Source of the DNA: Verrucomicrobium sp. BvORR106 | GTDB lineage: Bacteria > Verrucomicrobiota > Verrucomicrobiia > Verrucomicrobiales > Verrucomicrobiaceae | DNA: 45,936 nucleotides | Direction of reading: 5' to 3' | Assembly (NCBI RefSeq): GCF_000739655.1 | Contig: NZ_BATR01000047.1 | Location: 1 to 45,936 of the forward strand | Shown here: positions 1 to 8,608 of the stretch, piece by piece | How the letters are laid out: each line of letters begins with the position of its first letter | Position numbering within the stretch: the first letter of the stretch is position 1 | Notes under the pieces: generated by a model | Told to the model about the DNA's origin: nothing | Database searches by the model: none | Seen by the model: the letters and a program-made list of their open reading frames with translations, nothing else | Program-made: the position numbers and the translations under genes

Positions 1-1
1 G

Positions 2-1993
2 GTGACGCATGACATGTTCCTCACCGCCGTGCATCCGGAAGACCGGGAGATGGTGGACGCGGCGGTGAAAGGGGCGCTGATGGGCCGGGATGGCGGCCGC
101 TACGCCCTGGAGTACCGCACGCTGCGACCGGAGGCAACCGGGGGGCGCTGGGTGCTGGCACGTGGACAGGCCTTTTTTGATGAGGCGGGAGCGCCCGTGC
201 GCTTCATCGGATCAGTGCTGGACATCACGGAACGGAAGCGGGCGGAAGAGGCTCTGGCACAGCTCAACAATGGACTGGGACTGCGGATCGAGGAACGCAC
301 TGCCGAGCTTGAGGCGGCCAATCTGGCCCTGATCCGCGAGATTGAAGAACGTCGCCGGGCAGAGGAGACGCTGCGGCGGAACAAGGACAACCTGCGCCTG
401 GTCATCGATACCATCCCAGGGCTGGTCTGGAGCTCCCTGCCCGATGGGAGCATCGAGTACCTCAACAAACGCTGGCTGGACTACACCGGCCTGACATTGG
501 ATCAGGCGTCTGGATGGGGCTGGCAGACGGCCATTCATCCTGACGATCTCGACCGGTTGGTGACTTATTGGAAGTCCATCATCGCCGAGGGGGTGGCGGG
601 CGATTTTGAGGCGCGACTCCGGCATCACAGCGGGGCGTGCCGATGGTTTATTTTCCGCGGCGTGCCGCTCTATGATGCGGAGGGGAAAGTGGTGAAGTGG
701 TACGGGACGAACACGGATGTGGAAGAACGCCGCAAGTCCGAACACCTGGCACGCGGCCAGATCAGCGCGCTCACCCAGACGCTCTCCGCCGTCTCGCGCG
801 AGGCCAATCCCGACCGGCTCCTGGCGCATGTGTTGTGTGTTATCACCTCGACCCTGAACGCCCACAGCCTGGGCGTCTGGCAGAAGAACGAGGAAACCGC
901 CGTGGTGAAGCTGGTGGCCAGCTGGGAGGGTGGTGAGCTGCACCTCACCACCGTGGAAGAATCGGAGCCTCAATCCCTCAACAAGGAGGATGAAGAACCT
1001 CACCCCATCTGGACGGACTTCTTTGCCACTGGCAAGAACTGTGTGGCAGGTGACTGGAACGGCGGAGACATCCGCGTGCAGACACTGGATGGCACCGATG
1101 GTCCGTGGTACCCCTGGCATGCTGATGAGGTGGAGAATCCGAACGTGCCGATTGTGGTCCAGCGGCTCCTGGAGCAGGGCGTGCAATCGACCCTGGTGGT
1201 GCCCATGCTCCTGGCCGGTCGTGTCACCGGTTTCCTGAGCATCCGGTTCACGCGCCCGCCTCAATTTCAGACAGAGGAGATCGAGCTGGCCCAGGCGCTC
1301 GCGCATCAGGTGATGCTGGCACTGCAGCTCATCCGCCTGACGCAGGAGGGGCATCGGCTCGCGGTGCTGGCGGAGCGCAACCGCATGGCGCGGGAGCTGC
1401 ATGACACCCTGGCCCAGGGAATCACCGCCGTCATCATGCAGCTGGAGCTGGCGGAAGACGCGACCGCCCGTGGGTTGATGGAGGATGTGGACCCTCATGT
1501 GAAGCGCGCCCGGGAGCTGGCCCGGCAGACGCTGCGAGATGCCCGGCGGTCCGTGCGCGCCATGCGACCGCAGGCGCTCAAGGCGCAGGACCTTCCGCAG
1601 GCTCTGAGCGCCCTCTTCAAACAGATGACAGAGGGCACCGGCCTGCAGGCGGAGGTGACGCTGCGGGGCGATCCCTACCACATCCCCAACCGGTGCGAGG
1701 AAAATATCCTTCGGATCGGGCAGGAGGTGCTGACCAATGCCATCCGCCACGCCGGGGCGAGCCGGTTCACGGGGCGGCTCATCTTTTCCACCCCCGCGAT
1801 CCGTCTGCACCTGCATGACAATGGCCGGGGTTTTGATCCAGACCAGCAGCACGATGGCTTTGGCCTGACGGGAATTCGTGAGCGGGTGGAAGGCATGGGG
1901 GGACGTCTCTGCTTGCGCAGCAAGCCAGGGCGGGGTACTTCCATCAGCATCCGTCTGGGGCGGCCCAAGGCGGAAAGCGGCACGTTTGCATGA
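2..1993 (+). CDS. PAS/GAF sensor histidine kinase, NarL-type (5' partial)
   Basis: This is the C-terminal 663 residues of a cytoplasmic-type sensor kinase; the gene enters from the left edge, so its true start is not visible. In order I see the end of a PAS/PAC domain (about residues 1-80), a coiled coil rich in Glu and Arg (80-125), a second PAS domain (about 125-250, containing RLVIDTIPGLVW), a GAF-like domain (about 260-455), a HisKA_3 dimerisation helix with the phospho-acceptor motif ARELHDTLAQG (His467) and a HATPase domain with HDNGRGF and GFGLTGIRERV. This arrangement is that of the NarX/DesK-type kinases that phosphorylate LuxR-type regulators. The stop overlaps the start of the downstream regulator in an ATGA, so the two are translationally coupled. 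The signal sensed cannot be told; no membrane segment is visible in the part present. Confidence 0.93.
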   Translation: MTHDMFLTAVHPEDREMVDAAVKGALMGRDGGRYALEYRTLRPEATGGRWVLARGQAFFDEAGAPVRFIGSVLDITERKRAEEALAQLNNGLGLRIEERTAELEAANLALIREIEERRRAEETLRRNKDNLRLVIDTIPGLVWSSLPDGSIEYLNKRWLDYTGLTLDQASGWGWQTAIHPDDLDRLVTYWKSIIAEGVAGDFEARLRHHSGACRWFIFRGVPLYDAEGKVVKWYGTNTDVEERRKSEHLARGQISALTQTLSAVSREANPDRLLAHVLCVITSTLNAHSLGVWQKNEETAVVKLVASWEGGELHLTTVEESEPQSLNKEDEEPHPIWTDFFATGKNCVAGDWNGGDIRVQTLDGTDGPWYPWHADEVENPNVPIVVQRLLEQGVQSTLVVPMLLAGRVTGFLSIRFTRPPQFQTEEIELAQALAHQVMLALQLIRLTQEGHRLAVLAERNRMARELHDTLAQGITAVIMQLELAEDATARGLMEDVDPHVKRARELARQTLRDARRSVRAMRPQALKAQDLPQALSALFKQMTEGTGLQAEVTLRGDPYHIPNRCEENILRIGQEVLTNAIRHAGASRFTGRLIFSTPAIRLHLHDNGRGFDPDQQHDGFGLTGIRERVEGMGGRLCLRSKPGRGTSISIRLGRPKAESGTFA

Positions 1994-2640
1994 AACAACC
2001 CCCTGTCGGCACCGGATCTGATTCGCGCATACGCGTGCTGATCGCGGACGATCATGTCACCGTCCTGGAGGGACTCACCGTCATCATCAACCGCAACGAG
2101 GACATGCAGGTGGTGGCTGCTGCGGCAGACGGCACTGAGGCGGTGATGCTCTGGCAGGAGCATCGGCCGGATGTGACCCTGGTGGACATCCGCATGCCCG
2201 GCCTGGACGGCGTGGAGGTGATCGAGGAGATCCGGCGGCTGGACAATTCAGCCCGCGTGATCGTGCTCACGACTTGTGACACCGACAATGAAATCTACCG
2301 CGCGGTCAAAGCAGGCGCCCGGGCTTATCTGCTGAAAGACGGCCCCCGGGAAGAGCTGGTGGACACCATTCGGAGGGTGCATCGCGGGGAAACCTGCCTG
2401 GCGCCGTCCCTGGTGGAGAAGCTGGCCGCGAGCGTCAGCAATGAACCTCTCACCCGCCGGGAGCAAGAGGTGCTGGAGCTGCTGGCCAAGGGACGGAGCA
2501 ACAAGGAGATCGCCAGCACCTTGAGCATCAGCGAACCCACCGTGAAGACCCATTTGCGGAGCTTGTTCAGCAAGCTCGATGTCCTGAGCCGCACCGAGGC
2601 AATCGCCGTGGCGAGCCGGAAAGGATTGGTGAGGGTTTAG
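1990..2640 (+). CDS. LuxR/NarL-family response regulator
   Basis: The 216-residue protein has a receiver domain at about residues 14-130, with the acidic pair at Asp20/Asp21, the phospho-acceptor Asp66 in LVDIRMPG and the conserved Lys in LLKDG. A C-terminal LuxR-type helix-turn-helix follows at about residues 150-212 (LTRREQEVLELLAKGRSNKEIA). It is expected to be phosphorylated by the kinase encoded just upstream, with which it shares an ATGA overlap, and to act as a DNA-binding transcriptional regulator. Its targets cannot be read from the window; the next genes on the same strand start 720 bp away beyond repeat DNA, so a link to them is only possible. Length and domain order are normal for the family. 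Confidence 0.95.
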   Translation: MKQPPVGTGSDSRIRVLIADDHVTVLEGLTVIINRNEDMQVVAAAADGTEAVMLWQEHRPDVTLVDIRMPGLDGVEVIEEIRRLDNSARVIVLTTCDTDNEIYRAVKAGARAYLLKDGPREELVDTIRRVHRGETCLAPSLVEKLAASVSNEPLTRREQEVLELLAKGRSNKEIASTLSISEPTVKTHLRSLFSKLDVLSRTEAIAVASRKGLVRV

Positions 2641-2690
2641 TTCGGTAAGAGGTGAATGGTAAGTGGTGGGACTGAGGCCTCGCTGCGGGA

Positions 2691-2729
2691 GTAGTCCGAC
2701 GGTCCCCGTCGGAGCGGGAGCGGAGGGAT
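2691..2729 (+). repeat. hairpin repeat, copy 1 (hairpin then GGGAGCGGAGG)
   Basis: An 8-bp perfect stem (2695-2702 with 2706-2713, loop TCC) is followed directly by GCGGGAGCGGAGGGA. The same layout, a short GC-rich hairpin and then GAGCGGAGGA, recurs at 9962 and 10241 with different stem sequences. The stems vary compensatorily while the tail is conserved, which suggests a structured repeat family rather than chance. Confidence 0.6.
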
Positions 2730-2830
2730 TCTTGGGTGAAGTCGATGGCGTTCTGACCGGTCACCAGGGTGTGTGCGGACGCAATAGCAGATGGACAACA
2801 CCTTCTGCCTTGAGGCAAACAACACCGGTT

Positions 2831-3003
2831 GTAGTTGTCGACGTAAGGAGGCACTGATTTCCCGGTATGTGGTGGTGTGGCGGGAAAGAGGATCAAATGG
2901 CCAAGGTGTCCGCCAGACCGGCGCGCCAAGTATGCTATGGCAACCTGATGTGAATCTCCCGCGATAGAAGCTTCAGCTAGTGCCTCCTCACGTCGACAAC
3001 TAC
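2831..3003. repeat. 25-bp inverted repeat pair with 123-bp spacer
   Basis: The left arm 2831-2855 begins GTAGTTGTCGACGTAAGG and the right arm 2979-3003 is its reverse complement with one mismatch. The arms contain a SalI-like GTCGAC core. The 123-bp interior has no reading frame of note. The pair has the layout of a miniature inverted-repeat element or of a long cruciform; no target-site duplication is obvious outside the arms. Confidence 0.7.
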
Positions 3004-3362
3004 ATTGGCGCTGGGTGGATGGCGGCCAATCACCTGTGGGAGAATGATTGAGTGATCTCCACCTCGCCCTCGTATCCACCACGCACTCCCCTGGAGTTTG
3101 AAGATTGAATTTTGATCCTTCCTTCCCTCTGCCAGCTCATCCAAAAGGATGAGTCCACCCCCATCCACCTGTCGTTCGCAAAGATCATCCCCATGCCATC
3201 TGGTCAAAAAGTGCCCGTGGTGAGATGATCGGTGCGTTCCCCTGACCGGGGAAAAGACAAGACCCGACATTGCAAGACGAGGTGGATGGCGCAGGCCTGA
3301 GACAGGTCTCGGCAGGCTCATCCACCGCTTCCAAGGAAGGTATAGGAAACATCCCACACGCC

Positions 3363-4040
3363 ATGAGCCCCTACCACAAACTCTTCACGCCCGAGGACAG
3401 CGCGGTTGTCTTCATCGACCACCAGCCGCAGATGACCTTTGGCGTCGCCAACATTGATCGTGCGACTTTGATCAATAACGTGACCCTTCTGGCCAAGGTG
3501 GCCAAGGAGTTCAACATCCCCACCGTGCTCACTGCGGTGGAGACGGAATCCTTCAGCGGTTATGTCTGGCCGCAGCTTCTGGACGTGTTCCCCGGCCAGC
3601 CGGTGGTGGAACGCACCTCCATGAACTCCTGGGATGATGCCGGCTTCCGCGCCGCCATCGAGGCCACCGGGAAGAAGAACATCCTCATGACTGGTCTCTG
3701 GACGGAGGTCTGTGTGACCTGGCCCACCATCGAGATGCTGGGTGCAGGGTATAACATCTACGTCGTTGAGGACTGCTGCGGCGCCACCTCCCCGGCGGCG
3801 CATGAGGCGGCCCTCTCCCGCATGGTCCAGGCCGGTGCGGTGCGCGTGACCACCATCCCCGCCCTGCTCGAGTGGCAGCGCGACTGGGCGAAGCGCGAGC
3901 ACTACAACAACCTCATGGGCCTCATCAAAGGCCAGGGCGGCGCCTATGGCGTGGGCGTGGAGTACGCGTACACCATGGTGCACAAGGCTCCGCAGTCGGC
4001 CATCAAGCCGCAGGTGGTGCCCGCTTCCGCGCATCATTGA
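3363..4040 (+). CDS. YcaC-like cysteine hydrolase (isochorismatase fold)
   Basis: The 225-residue protein belongs to the isochorismatase-like cysteine hydrolases. Asp19 lies in FIDHQPQ and the nucleophile Cys117 in LWTEVCVTWP, preceded by the cis-peptide region typical of the fold. Arg84 (VVERTSMNSW) sits where nicotinamidase-type members have Lys, as in the YcaC branch. I chose the ATG at 3363 because the recognisable N-terminus (MSPYHKLFTPEDSAVVFID) starts there; the frame is open 31 codons further upstream but that part looks non-coding. YcaC-type proteins hydrolyse small amide or ester-like substrates, and the exact substrate is unknown. It heads a same-strand cluster with an ABM-domain protein, an amidohydrolase and a porin, which suggests uptake and hydrolysis of a small molecule. 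Confidence 0.9.
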   Translation: MSPYHKLFTPEDSAVVFIDHQPQMTFGVANIDRATLINNVTLLAKVAKEFNIPTVLTAVETESFSGYVWPQLLDVFPGQPVVERTSMNSWDDAGFRAAIEATGKKNILMTGLWTEVCVTWPTIEMLGAGYNIYVVEDCCGATSPAAHEAALSRMVQAGAVRVTTIPALLEWQRDWAKREHYNNLMGLIKGQGGAYGVGVEYAYTMVHKAPQSAIKPQVVPASAHH

Positions 4041-4085
4041 TCGATCCCTCCACTCATTCACCCCTAACCTGAGAACTTCAGGACT

Positions 4086-4637
4086 ATGGACGACGCTGTG
4101 CATGTCGCCATCACCCGCCGGGTCCGGCCGGAACACGTCAGCGCTTTTGAAAAGGCGCTGACGGAGTTTGCCCGTGACTCACTCCATGCCCCGGGCACCC
4201 GGGGCGTGCAGTTCCTCTATCCGGCTCCGGGTTCGGGGTCCAACGAGTACGGCATTCTGCGCACCTTCTCCAGTCAAGAGGCCCGGGAGGCGTTCTACAC
4301 GTCGCCCCTCTACCTCAACTGGCAGGAGAGCGTGAGACCGCTGGTGGAGGGCGAGGCCGAGTGCCGGGACCTCCACGGCCTGGAGGCCTGGTTTCGGGAC
4401 CCTTCAGGCCGACCACCTCCGCCCAAGTGGAAGATGGCCCTGCTCACGTGGGTGGCTGTCTGGCCGGTGAGCATGATCGTGCCCCGTCTTCTGATTCCCC
4501 TGCTGGGCGGCTTCCTGCCCAAGCTCCTGCTGACGGGCGTGGTCGCCGCCGGCATCACCGCCACCCTCGCGTGGGTGGCCATGCCCCTGCTGGTGAAGCT
4601 GGCCCATCGCTGGCTTCATCCGCCCGGGCGGAACTGA
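4086..4637 (+). CDS. ABM-domain protein with C-terminal membrane segments
   Basis: Residues 1-105 form an antibiotic-biosynthesis-monooxygenase/Dabb-like ferredoxin fold (VHVAITRRVRPEHVSAFEKAL at the start, then ILRTFSSQEAREAFYTSP). Residues 115-175 hold two hydrophobic segments (about VAVWPVSMIVPRLLIPLL and LLLTGVVAAGITATLAWVA) that should anchor it in the inner membrane with the ABM domain in the cytoplasm. ABM domains act in cofactor-independent oxidation of aromatic substrates or as simple dimeric binding modules; which applies here cannot be told. The gene begins 45 bp after the hydrolase gene and ends 37 bp before the amidohydrolase gene, consistent with an operon. Confidence 0.85.
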   Translation: MDDAVHVAITRRVRPEHVSAFEKALTEFARDSLHAPGTRGVQFLYPAPGSGSNEYGILRTFSSQEAREAFYTSPLYLNWQESVRPLVEGEAECRDLHGLEAWFRDPSGRPPPPKWKMALLTWVAVWPVSMIVPRLLIPLLGGFLPKLLLTGVVAAGITATLAWVAMPLLVKLAHRWLHPPGRN

Positions 4638-4674
4638 AAACGTCTATTTCCCATACCCCCAAACTCTTTTCGCC

Positions 4675-6537
4675 ATGAGCGCTTCCCCGGCACCGGATCT
4701 GATCCTCATCAACGGCCGCATCACCACCCTGGAGTCCTCACATCCGGAGGCAAAGGAGCTGGTCATCAAAGACGGTCGCATCGTCGGCGTGGACAATGCC
4801 CGTGACTTCACGGCAGGCCCTGAGACCAAGGTCATCGACCTCCAGGGACGCCGGGTCATCCCGGGGTTGAACGACTCCCACCTGCACGTCATCCGCGGAG
4901 GGTTGAACTACAACATGGAGCTGCGCTGGGACGGCGTACCCTCCCTGGCAGACGGGCTGCGCATGCTGAAGACCCAGGCCGCCCGCACCCCTCCCGGGCA
5001 GTGGGTCCGTATCGTCGGCGGCTGGAGCGAGTTTCAGTTCGCGGAAAAACGCATGCCCACGCTGGAGGAGGTGAATGCCGCGGCACCGGACACGCCCGTG
5101 TTCATTCTGCATCTCTACTGCCGGGCTCTGCTGAACAAAGCCGCGTTACGCGCCTGCGGCTACACCCGGGACACGCCCAATCCTCCGGGTGGGGAGATCC
5201 AGCGGGATGCGGATGGCAACCCCACCGGTCTGCTCATTGCCCGGCCCAATGCGACAATCCTCTATTCTACGCTGGCGAAGGGGCCCAAGCTGCCGCCCGA
5301 GCACCAGATCAACTCCACCCGCCACTTCCTGCGGGAGCTCAACCGGCTCGGCCTGACCAGCATCATTGACGCCGGCGGCGGCTTTCAGAACTATCCGGAG
5401 GACTACGCCGTCATTGATGAACTCCACAAGCGCGGTGAGCTGACCCTGCGAGTGGCTTACAATCTCTTCACCCAGAAACCCAAGGAGGAGAAAGAGGACT
5501 TCGCCCGCTGGATCAAGATGACCGGCCCCGGCGTGGGCGATGACTACTACCGCTGCAACGGGGCTGGTGAGATGCTCGTGTTCTCCGCCGCCGACTTTGA
5601 AGATTTCCTGGAACCTCGTCCCGACCTGGCTCCCACACTGGAGACGGAGCTCAAGGAGGTGGTCTCCCTGCTGGCGGCCAATCACTGGCCCTTCCGCCTG
5701 CATGCGACCTATGACGAGAGCATCTCCCGCTTCCTGAATGTGTTTGAGGAGGTGAACCGCGAGATTCCCTTTGGGGACATCCACTGGTTCTTCGACCATT
5801 GCGAGACGATCTCCGACCGAAACTTGGAGCGTGTGAAAGCGCTTGGCGGTGGTGTGGCCATCCAGCATCGCATGGCTTACCAGGGTGAGTATTTCCTGGA
5901 CCGCTATGGCAAGGCCGCCGCGGAGCGCACCCCGCCCGTGCGTCGCATGCTGGAGATGGGTCTGCCTGTGGGGGCTGGCACAGATGCCACGAGGGTGGCC
6001 AGCTACAATCCCTGGGTCTCCCTCTACTGGCTTACCACCGGTCGCACGGTGGGTGGCACCGCCCTGTATCCGGAGAAGAACTGCCTGACGCGGGAGGAGG
6101 CTCTGCGGCTCTACACGCAGGGCAGTTCCTGGTTCTCCACGGAAGTGGGGAAAAAGGGCGCACTGAGAGCCGGTCAGCTTGCGGATCTGGTGGTCCTCAC
6201 TGACGACTATTTCAGCGTACCGGATGAGGCCATCAAGGGCATTGAGTCCGTGCTCACGGTGGTGGGTGGGAAGGTGGTGCATGCACGGGATGAGTTCAGC
6301 CCGCATGCCCCCGGGCCGCTGCCTGTGCTGCCAGAGTGGTCGCCCATCAGCGTCTTCGGTGGCTATGGCGCTCCGCTGGATGTGAAGAAAGCCGCGCGCG
6401 CTGGTGTGCCGCTGCCGCTGGAGCATCCGGCCCGCACCGGCCGGGCGCAGGCGCGCTCGATCAGCAGCACGGCCGACAGCGGGAGCAACCCCTTTGGATC
6501 CTTCTGGGGTTCGGGTTGCGATTGCTTCGCCTTCTAG
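4675..6537 (+). CDS. YtcJ-like metal-dependent amidohydrolase
   Basis: The 620-residue protein belongs to the Amidohydro_3/YtcJ branch of the amidohydrolase superfamily. It starts with the beta-sandwich part (LILINGRITTLESSHPEAKE), then the metal-binding HxH in GLNDSHLHVIRGG, later histidines in FRLHATYDES and HWFFDHCE, and the catalytic Asp in GAGTDATRV. The C-terminus closes the sandwich (RAGQLADLVVLTDDYF) and carries a distinctive cysteine-bearing end, GSGCDCFAF. It probably hydrolyses a C-N bond in a cyclic or acylated amide. No signal peptide is visible, so it should be cytoplasmic. The neighbouring hydrolase, ABM protein and porin suggest a common catabolic route. Confidence 0.92.
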   Translation: MSASPAPDLILINGRITTLESSHPEAKELVIKDGRIVGVDNARDFTAGPETKVIDLQGRRVIPGLNDSHLHVIRGGLNYNMELRWDGVPSLADGLRMLKTQAARTPPGQWVRIVGGWSEFQFAEKRMPTLEEVNAAAPDTPVFILHLYCRALLNKAALRACGYTRDTPNPPGGEIQRDADGNPTGLLIARPNATILYSTLAKGPKLPPEHQINSTRHFLRELNRLGLTSIIDAGGGFQNYPEDYAVIDELHKRGELTLRVAYNLFTQKPKEEKEDFARWIKMTGPGVGDDYYRCNGAGEMLVFSAADFEDFLEPRPDLAPTLETELKEVVSLLAANHWPFRLHATYDESISRFLNVFEEVNREIPFGDIHWFFDHCETISDRNLERVKALGGGVAIQHRMAYQGEYFLDRYGKAAAERTPPVRRMLEMGLPVGAGTDATRVASYNPWVSLYWLTTGRTVGGTALYPEKNCLTREEALRLYTQGSSWFSTEVGKKGALRAGQLADLVVLTDDYFSVPDEAIKGIESVLTVVGGKVVHARDEFSPHAPGPLPVLPEWSPISVFGGYGAPLDVKKAARAGVPLPLEHPARTGRAQARSISSTADSGSNPFGSFWGSGCDCFAF

Positions 6538-6565
6538 TTCCCAAGTCCCTAGCAGGACGTGTCCC

Positions 6566-7867
6566 ATGTCATCCAGCACCTCTCCCATTCGGATGGCCGT
6601 GATCGCGGTCACTTGTCTGGGAGGGGTGTCGGCAATCGCAGCGGGGCCGCTGGACGGCTGGACGGGGTCGATCTCAGGTCATGCCCGGACCATGCAGGAG
6701 ACTTACCAAGGCCTCGACCTTGGGCTGGGTCCGGTCAAGGATGACGCGTGGGTGCATCAGAGGGTGCAGGTGCTACTCACAGCGGACTATGAGGAAACCT
6801 TCCGGCTGGCTTCGGAATTCACCTGGGGGCGGATGTGGGGCAAGGATTCCCCGCTCGCTCCCCCGGACCAGGACGAAGTGGATTTCCTCCAGCTCTACGC
6901 GCAGTACCGCCTGCACTGGGGGGAGGAGGATTCACTGACCTTCAAGGCGGGCCGACAGACGCTCTACTATGGCTCTGGCCGGCTTCTGGCGGCGCGGGAA
7001 GGGGCCAACCAGCGTCTGGCGCATGATGCACTGCTGCTTTCATGGAAGCGGGGTGACACGTATCAGGTGGATGCCTTCGTGGCCTCGCCGGTTGAGATCG
7101 AGGACGGGGCTTTCGACAACACCTCGCATCCGGAACGGGTGCGGTTCTGGAGTGTGTATGGCGTGTTTCCTTCACCCCTGGGGGAGGGGCATGCGGTGGA
7201 CCTGTATTACATCGGGCTTCACGATGAGGATTCTGTTTTCCTTGAACCCAATGGAGAAGGCGGGCGTGAGCTGCGCCACACCGTGGGCACACGCTGGTGG
7301 AACAAGACCCGCCCGGTGATCTACAACACCGAGCTCATCTTCCAGTTCGGGCGGGTGGGGGACCGGGACATTGTGGCCGGTGCAGGCAGCCTGGGCCTGG
7401 GGTATGAGTTTACCCAGACTCCCTGGCAACCCACCCTCATGCTGCGGGCGGACCTCATCTCTGGCGGCGGTCCGGATGGAGATCTGCACACGTTTCACCC
7501 GCTCTTCCAGGCCAACAACTACTTCAACGAAGGCGGCTTTCTCTCGCCTTCCAATTTGTACAACCTCAACCCGGTGCTCAGCTTCAAGCCGCACCCGAAA
7601 CTGGAAGCGTCACTCGGTGTGAACTTCCTCTGGCGTTTCAGCGCGGAGGACGATGTCTATGCTCCGCCCCTGCAACGCCTCGCCGGGCCAGCCCCAGATG
7701 GAGAACGCTATCTCGGCACCGCCTTCAATGCCGCGCTGACCTGGAAGATGACGGAGAAGACCGAACTCTTCCTGGGCTACACCCACCACGAAGCCGGGGA
7801 CTCTTTGACGTCAGTCGGGGCGGGGAATGAAGACTACTTTCAGGCGAGCTTCAGGGTGGAGTTTTAG
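6566..7867 (+). CDS. outer-membrane porin, alginate-export (AlgE/OprD-like) family
   Basis: The 433-residue protein has a signal-peptide-like start (MSSSTSPIRMAVIAVTCLGGVSAIA, cleavage near residue 25). An alternating beta pattern rich in Tyr, Trp and Phe follows through to a terminal Phe (FRVEF), the usual signature of an outer-membrane barrel. The segment FKAGRQTLYYGSGRLLAARE is characteristic of the alginate_exp family. The frame is open further upstream, but that part overlaps the amidohydrolase gene, so the ATG at 6566, preceded by AGCAGGA, is the likely start. It lies 28 bp after the amidohydrolase and probably lets that pathway's substrate cross the outer membrane. Its stop codon lies inside the arm of a large inverted repeat. 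Confidence 0.9.
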   Translation: MSSSTSPIRMAVIAVTCLGGVSAIAAGPLDGWTGSISGHARTMQETYQGLDLGLGPVKDDAWVHQRVQVLLTADYEETFRLASEFTWGRMWGKDSPLAPPDQDEVDFLQLYAQYRLHWGEEDSLTFKAGRQTLYYGSGRLLAAREGANQRLAHDALLLSWKRGDTYQVDAFVASPVEIEDGAFDNTSHPERVRFWSVYGVFPSPLGEGHAVDLYYIGLHDEDSVFLEPNGEGGRELRHTVGTRWWNKTRPVIYNTELIFQFGRVGDRDIVAGAGSLGLGYEFTQTPWQPTLMLRADLISGGGPDGDLHTFHPLFQANNYFNEGGFLSPSNLYNLNPVLSFKPHPKLEASLGVNFLWRFSAEDDVYAPPLQRLAGPAPDGERYLGTAFNAALTWKMTEKTELFLGYTHHEAGDSLTSVGAGNEDYFQASFRVEF

Positions 7868-8545
7868 ACAGAATTAACAGAATTTACGGAATTAGAATTC
7901 GGAACTGTTGGATGAGGACGTCGTGTCTCAGAAGGTCTCTGCAGTCTGCTTGCCCCGTTGCAGAAGCAAGCTCAAACAAGACCCGCCGAAGCGTATGCGA
8001 GTCAGGTTAAAGGGGCGGCGGACAACTTGCTACACAGCTGAGCAAGGCCGGACGCCCACAAGGAGCGTCGGTTTGTGCTTGCACAACCGCCGAGGGAAAA
8101 CGGAGTGCTCGATCGCCAAACAGCCACCACCTTATGTGGTCTTGTCGCTGCCTTCTTATTTGGAAGCACGCTTCCTCCGGCAACCACCGGCGGTTGTGCA
8201 AGCACAAACCGCCGCTCCTTGGATCCTTTGGCATCACGGCCGTGAATCGGCGAATGAACGCATCAGACTCTTGACCTGATGCGCATGCGCAGTCGCGGGG
8301 GCAAACCGCGAAGCGGTCGCCACCTCAGGGATGCTGCCGCGGTTTGTAGAACTCACTTCGGAGTTCTGGTTCACCTGCCCATATACCCAGGGTGGCGGCT
8401 CGTGCCTCACCTTACCCTGGGCTATCTTGTTTGACGCCCTTGGCGTCAGAGCATGCGCGCCTAAAAAAGGGTCTACCCATTAACCTGACGTGCATGCGCC
8501 GAAGCGGAATCCCAATTCTGTAAATTCCGTTAATTCTGTCTAAAA
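7862..8545. repeat. nested palindromic element, ~680 bp, gene-free
   Basis: Outer arms 7862-7893 and 8514-8545 are 32-bp inverted repeats with two mismatches (TTTTAGACAGAATTAAC at the outside). Inside lie a second inverted pair of the CTGAC/GCATGCGC motif (about 7990-8010 and 8480-8500), a 34-bp perfect-minus-one inverted pair (8059-8092 with 8188-8221) and small hairpins. The small hairpins are AGAACTC/GAGTTCT near 8347-8366, a CCCAGGGT/ACCCTGGG pair near 8390-8427, and TGACGCC/GGCGTCA near 8431-8447. The left arm contains the porin stop codon without altering the barrel's terminal Phe. No coding frame in it is credible. The rest of the gap to the helicase (8546-8608) holds a CTCTGTGCCTCTGTGGTT repeat and otherwise nothing recognised. 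Confidence 0.75.
8059..8221. repeat. 34-bp inverted repeat around a 95-bp loop
   Basis: Arms 8059-8092 and 8188-8221 are reverse complements with a single mismatch; 24 bp in the middle (GGTTTGTGCTTGCACAACC core) are perfect. Each arm is itself partly palindromic around TGTGCTTGCACA. This is the centre of the larger nested element. Confidence 0.75.
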
Positions 8546-8608
8546 AATCAGCCTCTGTGCCTCTGTGGTTCTTTCCTCATTCCCTCCCACCTCTGACTCC
8601 CTCCTCCA

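Larger units (their letters stand above)
2641..3362. other. gene-free, repeat-bearing intergenic region
   Basis: No open frame here looks like a protein. The segment contains a hairpin repeat at 2691-2729, a pair of 25-bp inverted arms at 2831-2855 and 2979-3003, and then about 350 bp with no recognisable structure leading to the YcaC-like gene. Any promoter for that gene should lie in the last part of this region, but I see no convincing -35/-10 pair. Confidence 0.7.

Noticed and set aside
212-1852. 546-codon open frame opposite the histidine kinase
   Set aside because: Antisense artefact; the plus-strand frame has all kinase motifs.
5146-6612. 488-codon open frame opposite the amidohydrolase
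   Set aside because: No domain signature; shadow of the real gene.
7908-8279. possible 123-aa protein inside the palindromic element
   Set aside because: Frame crosses inverted arms and encodes repetitive residues; better explained as repeat DNA.
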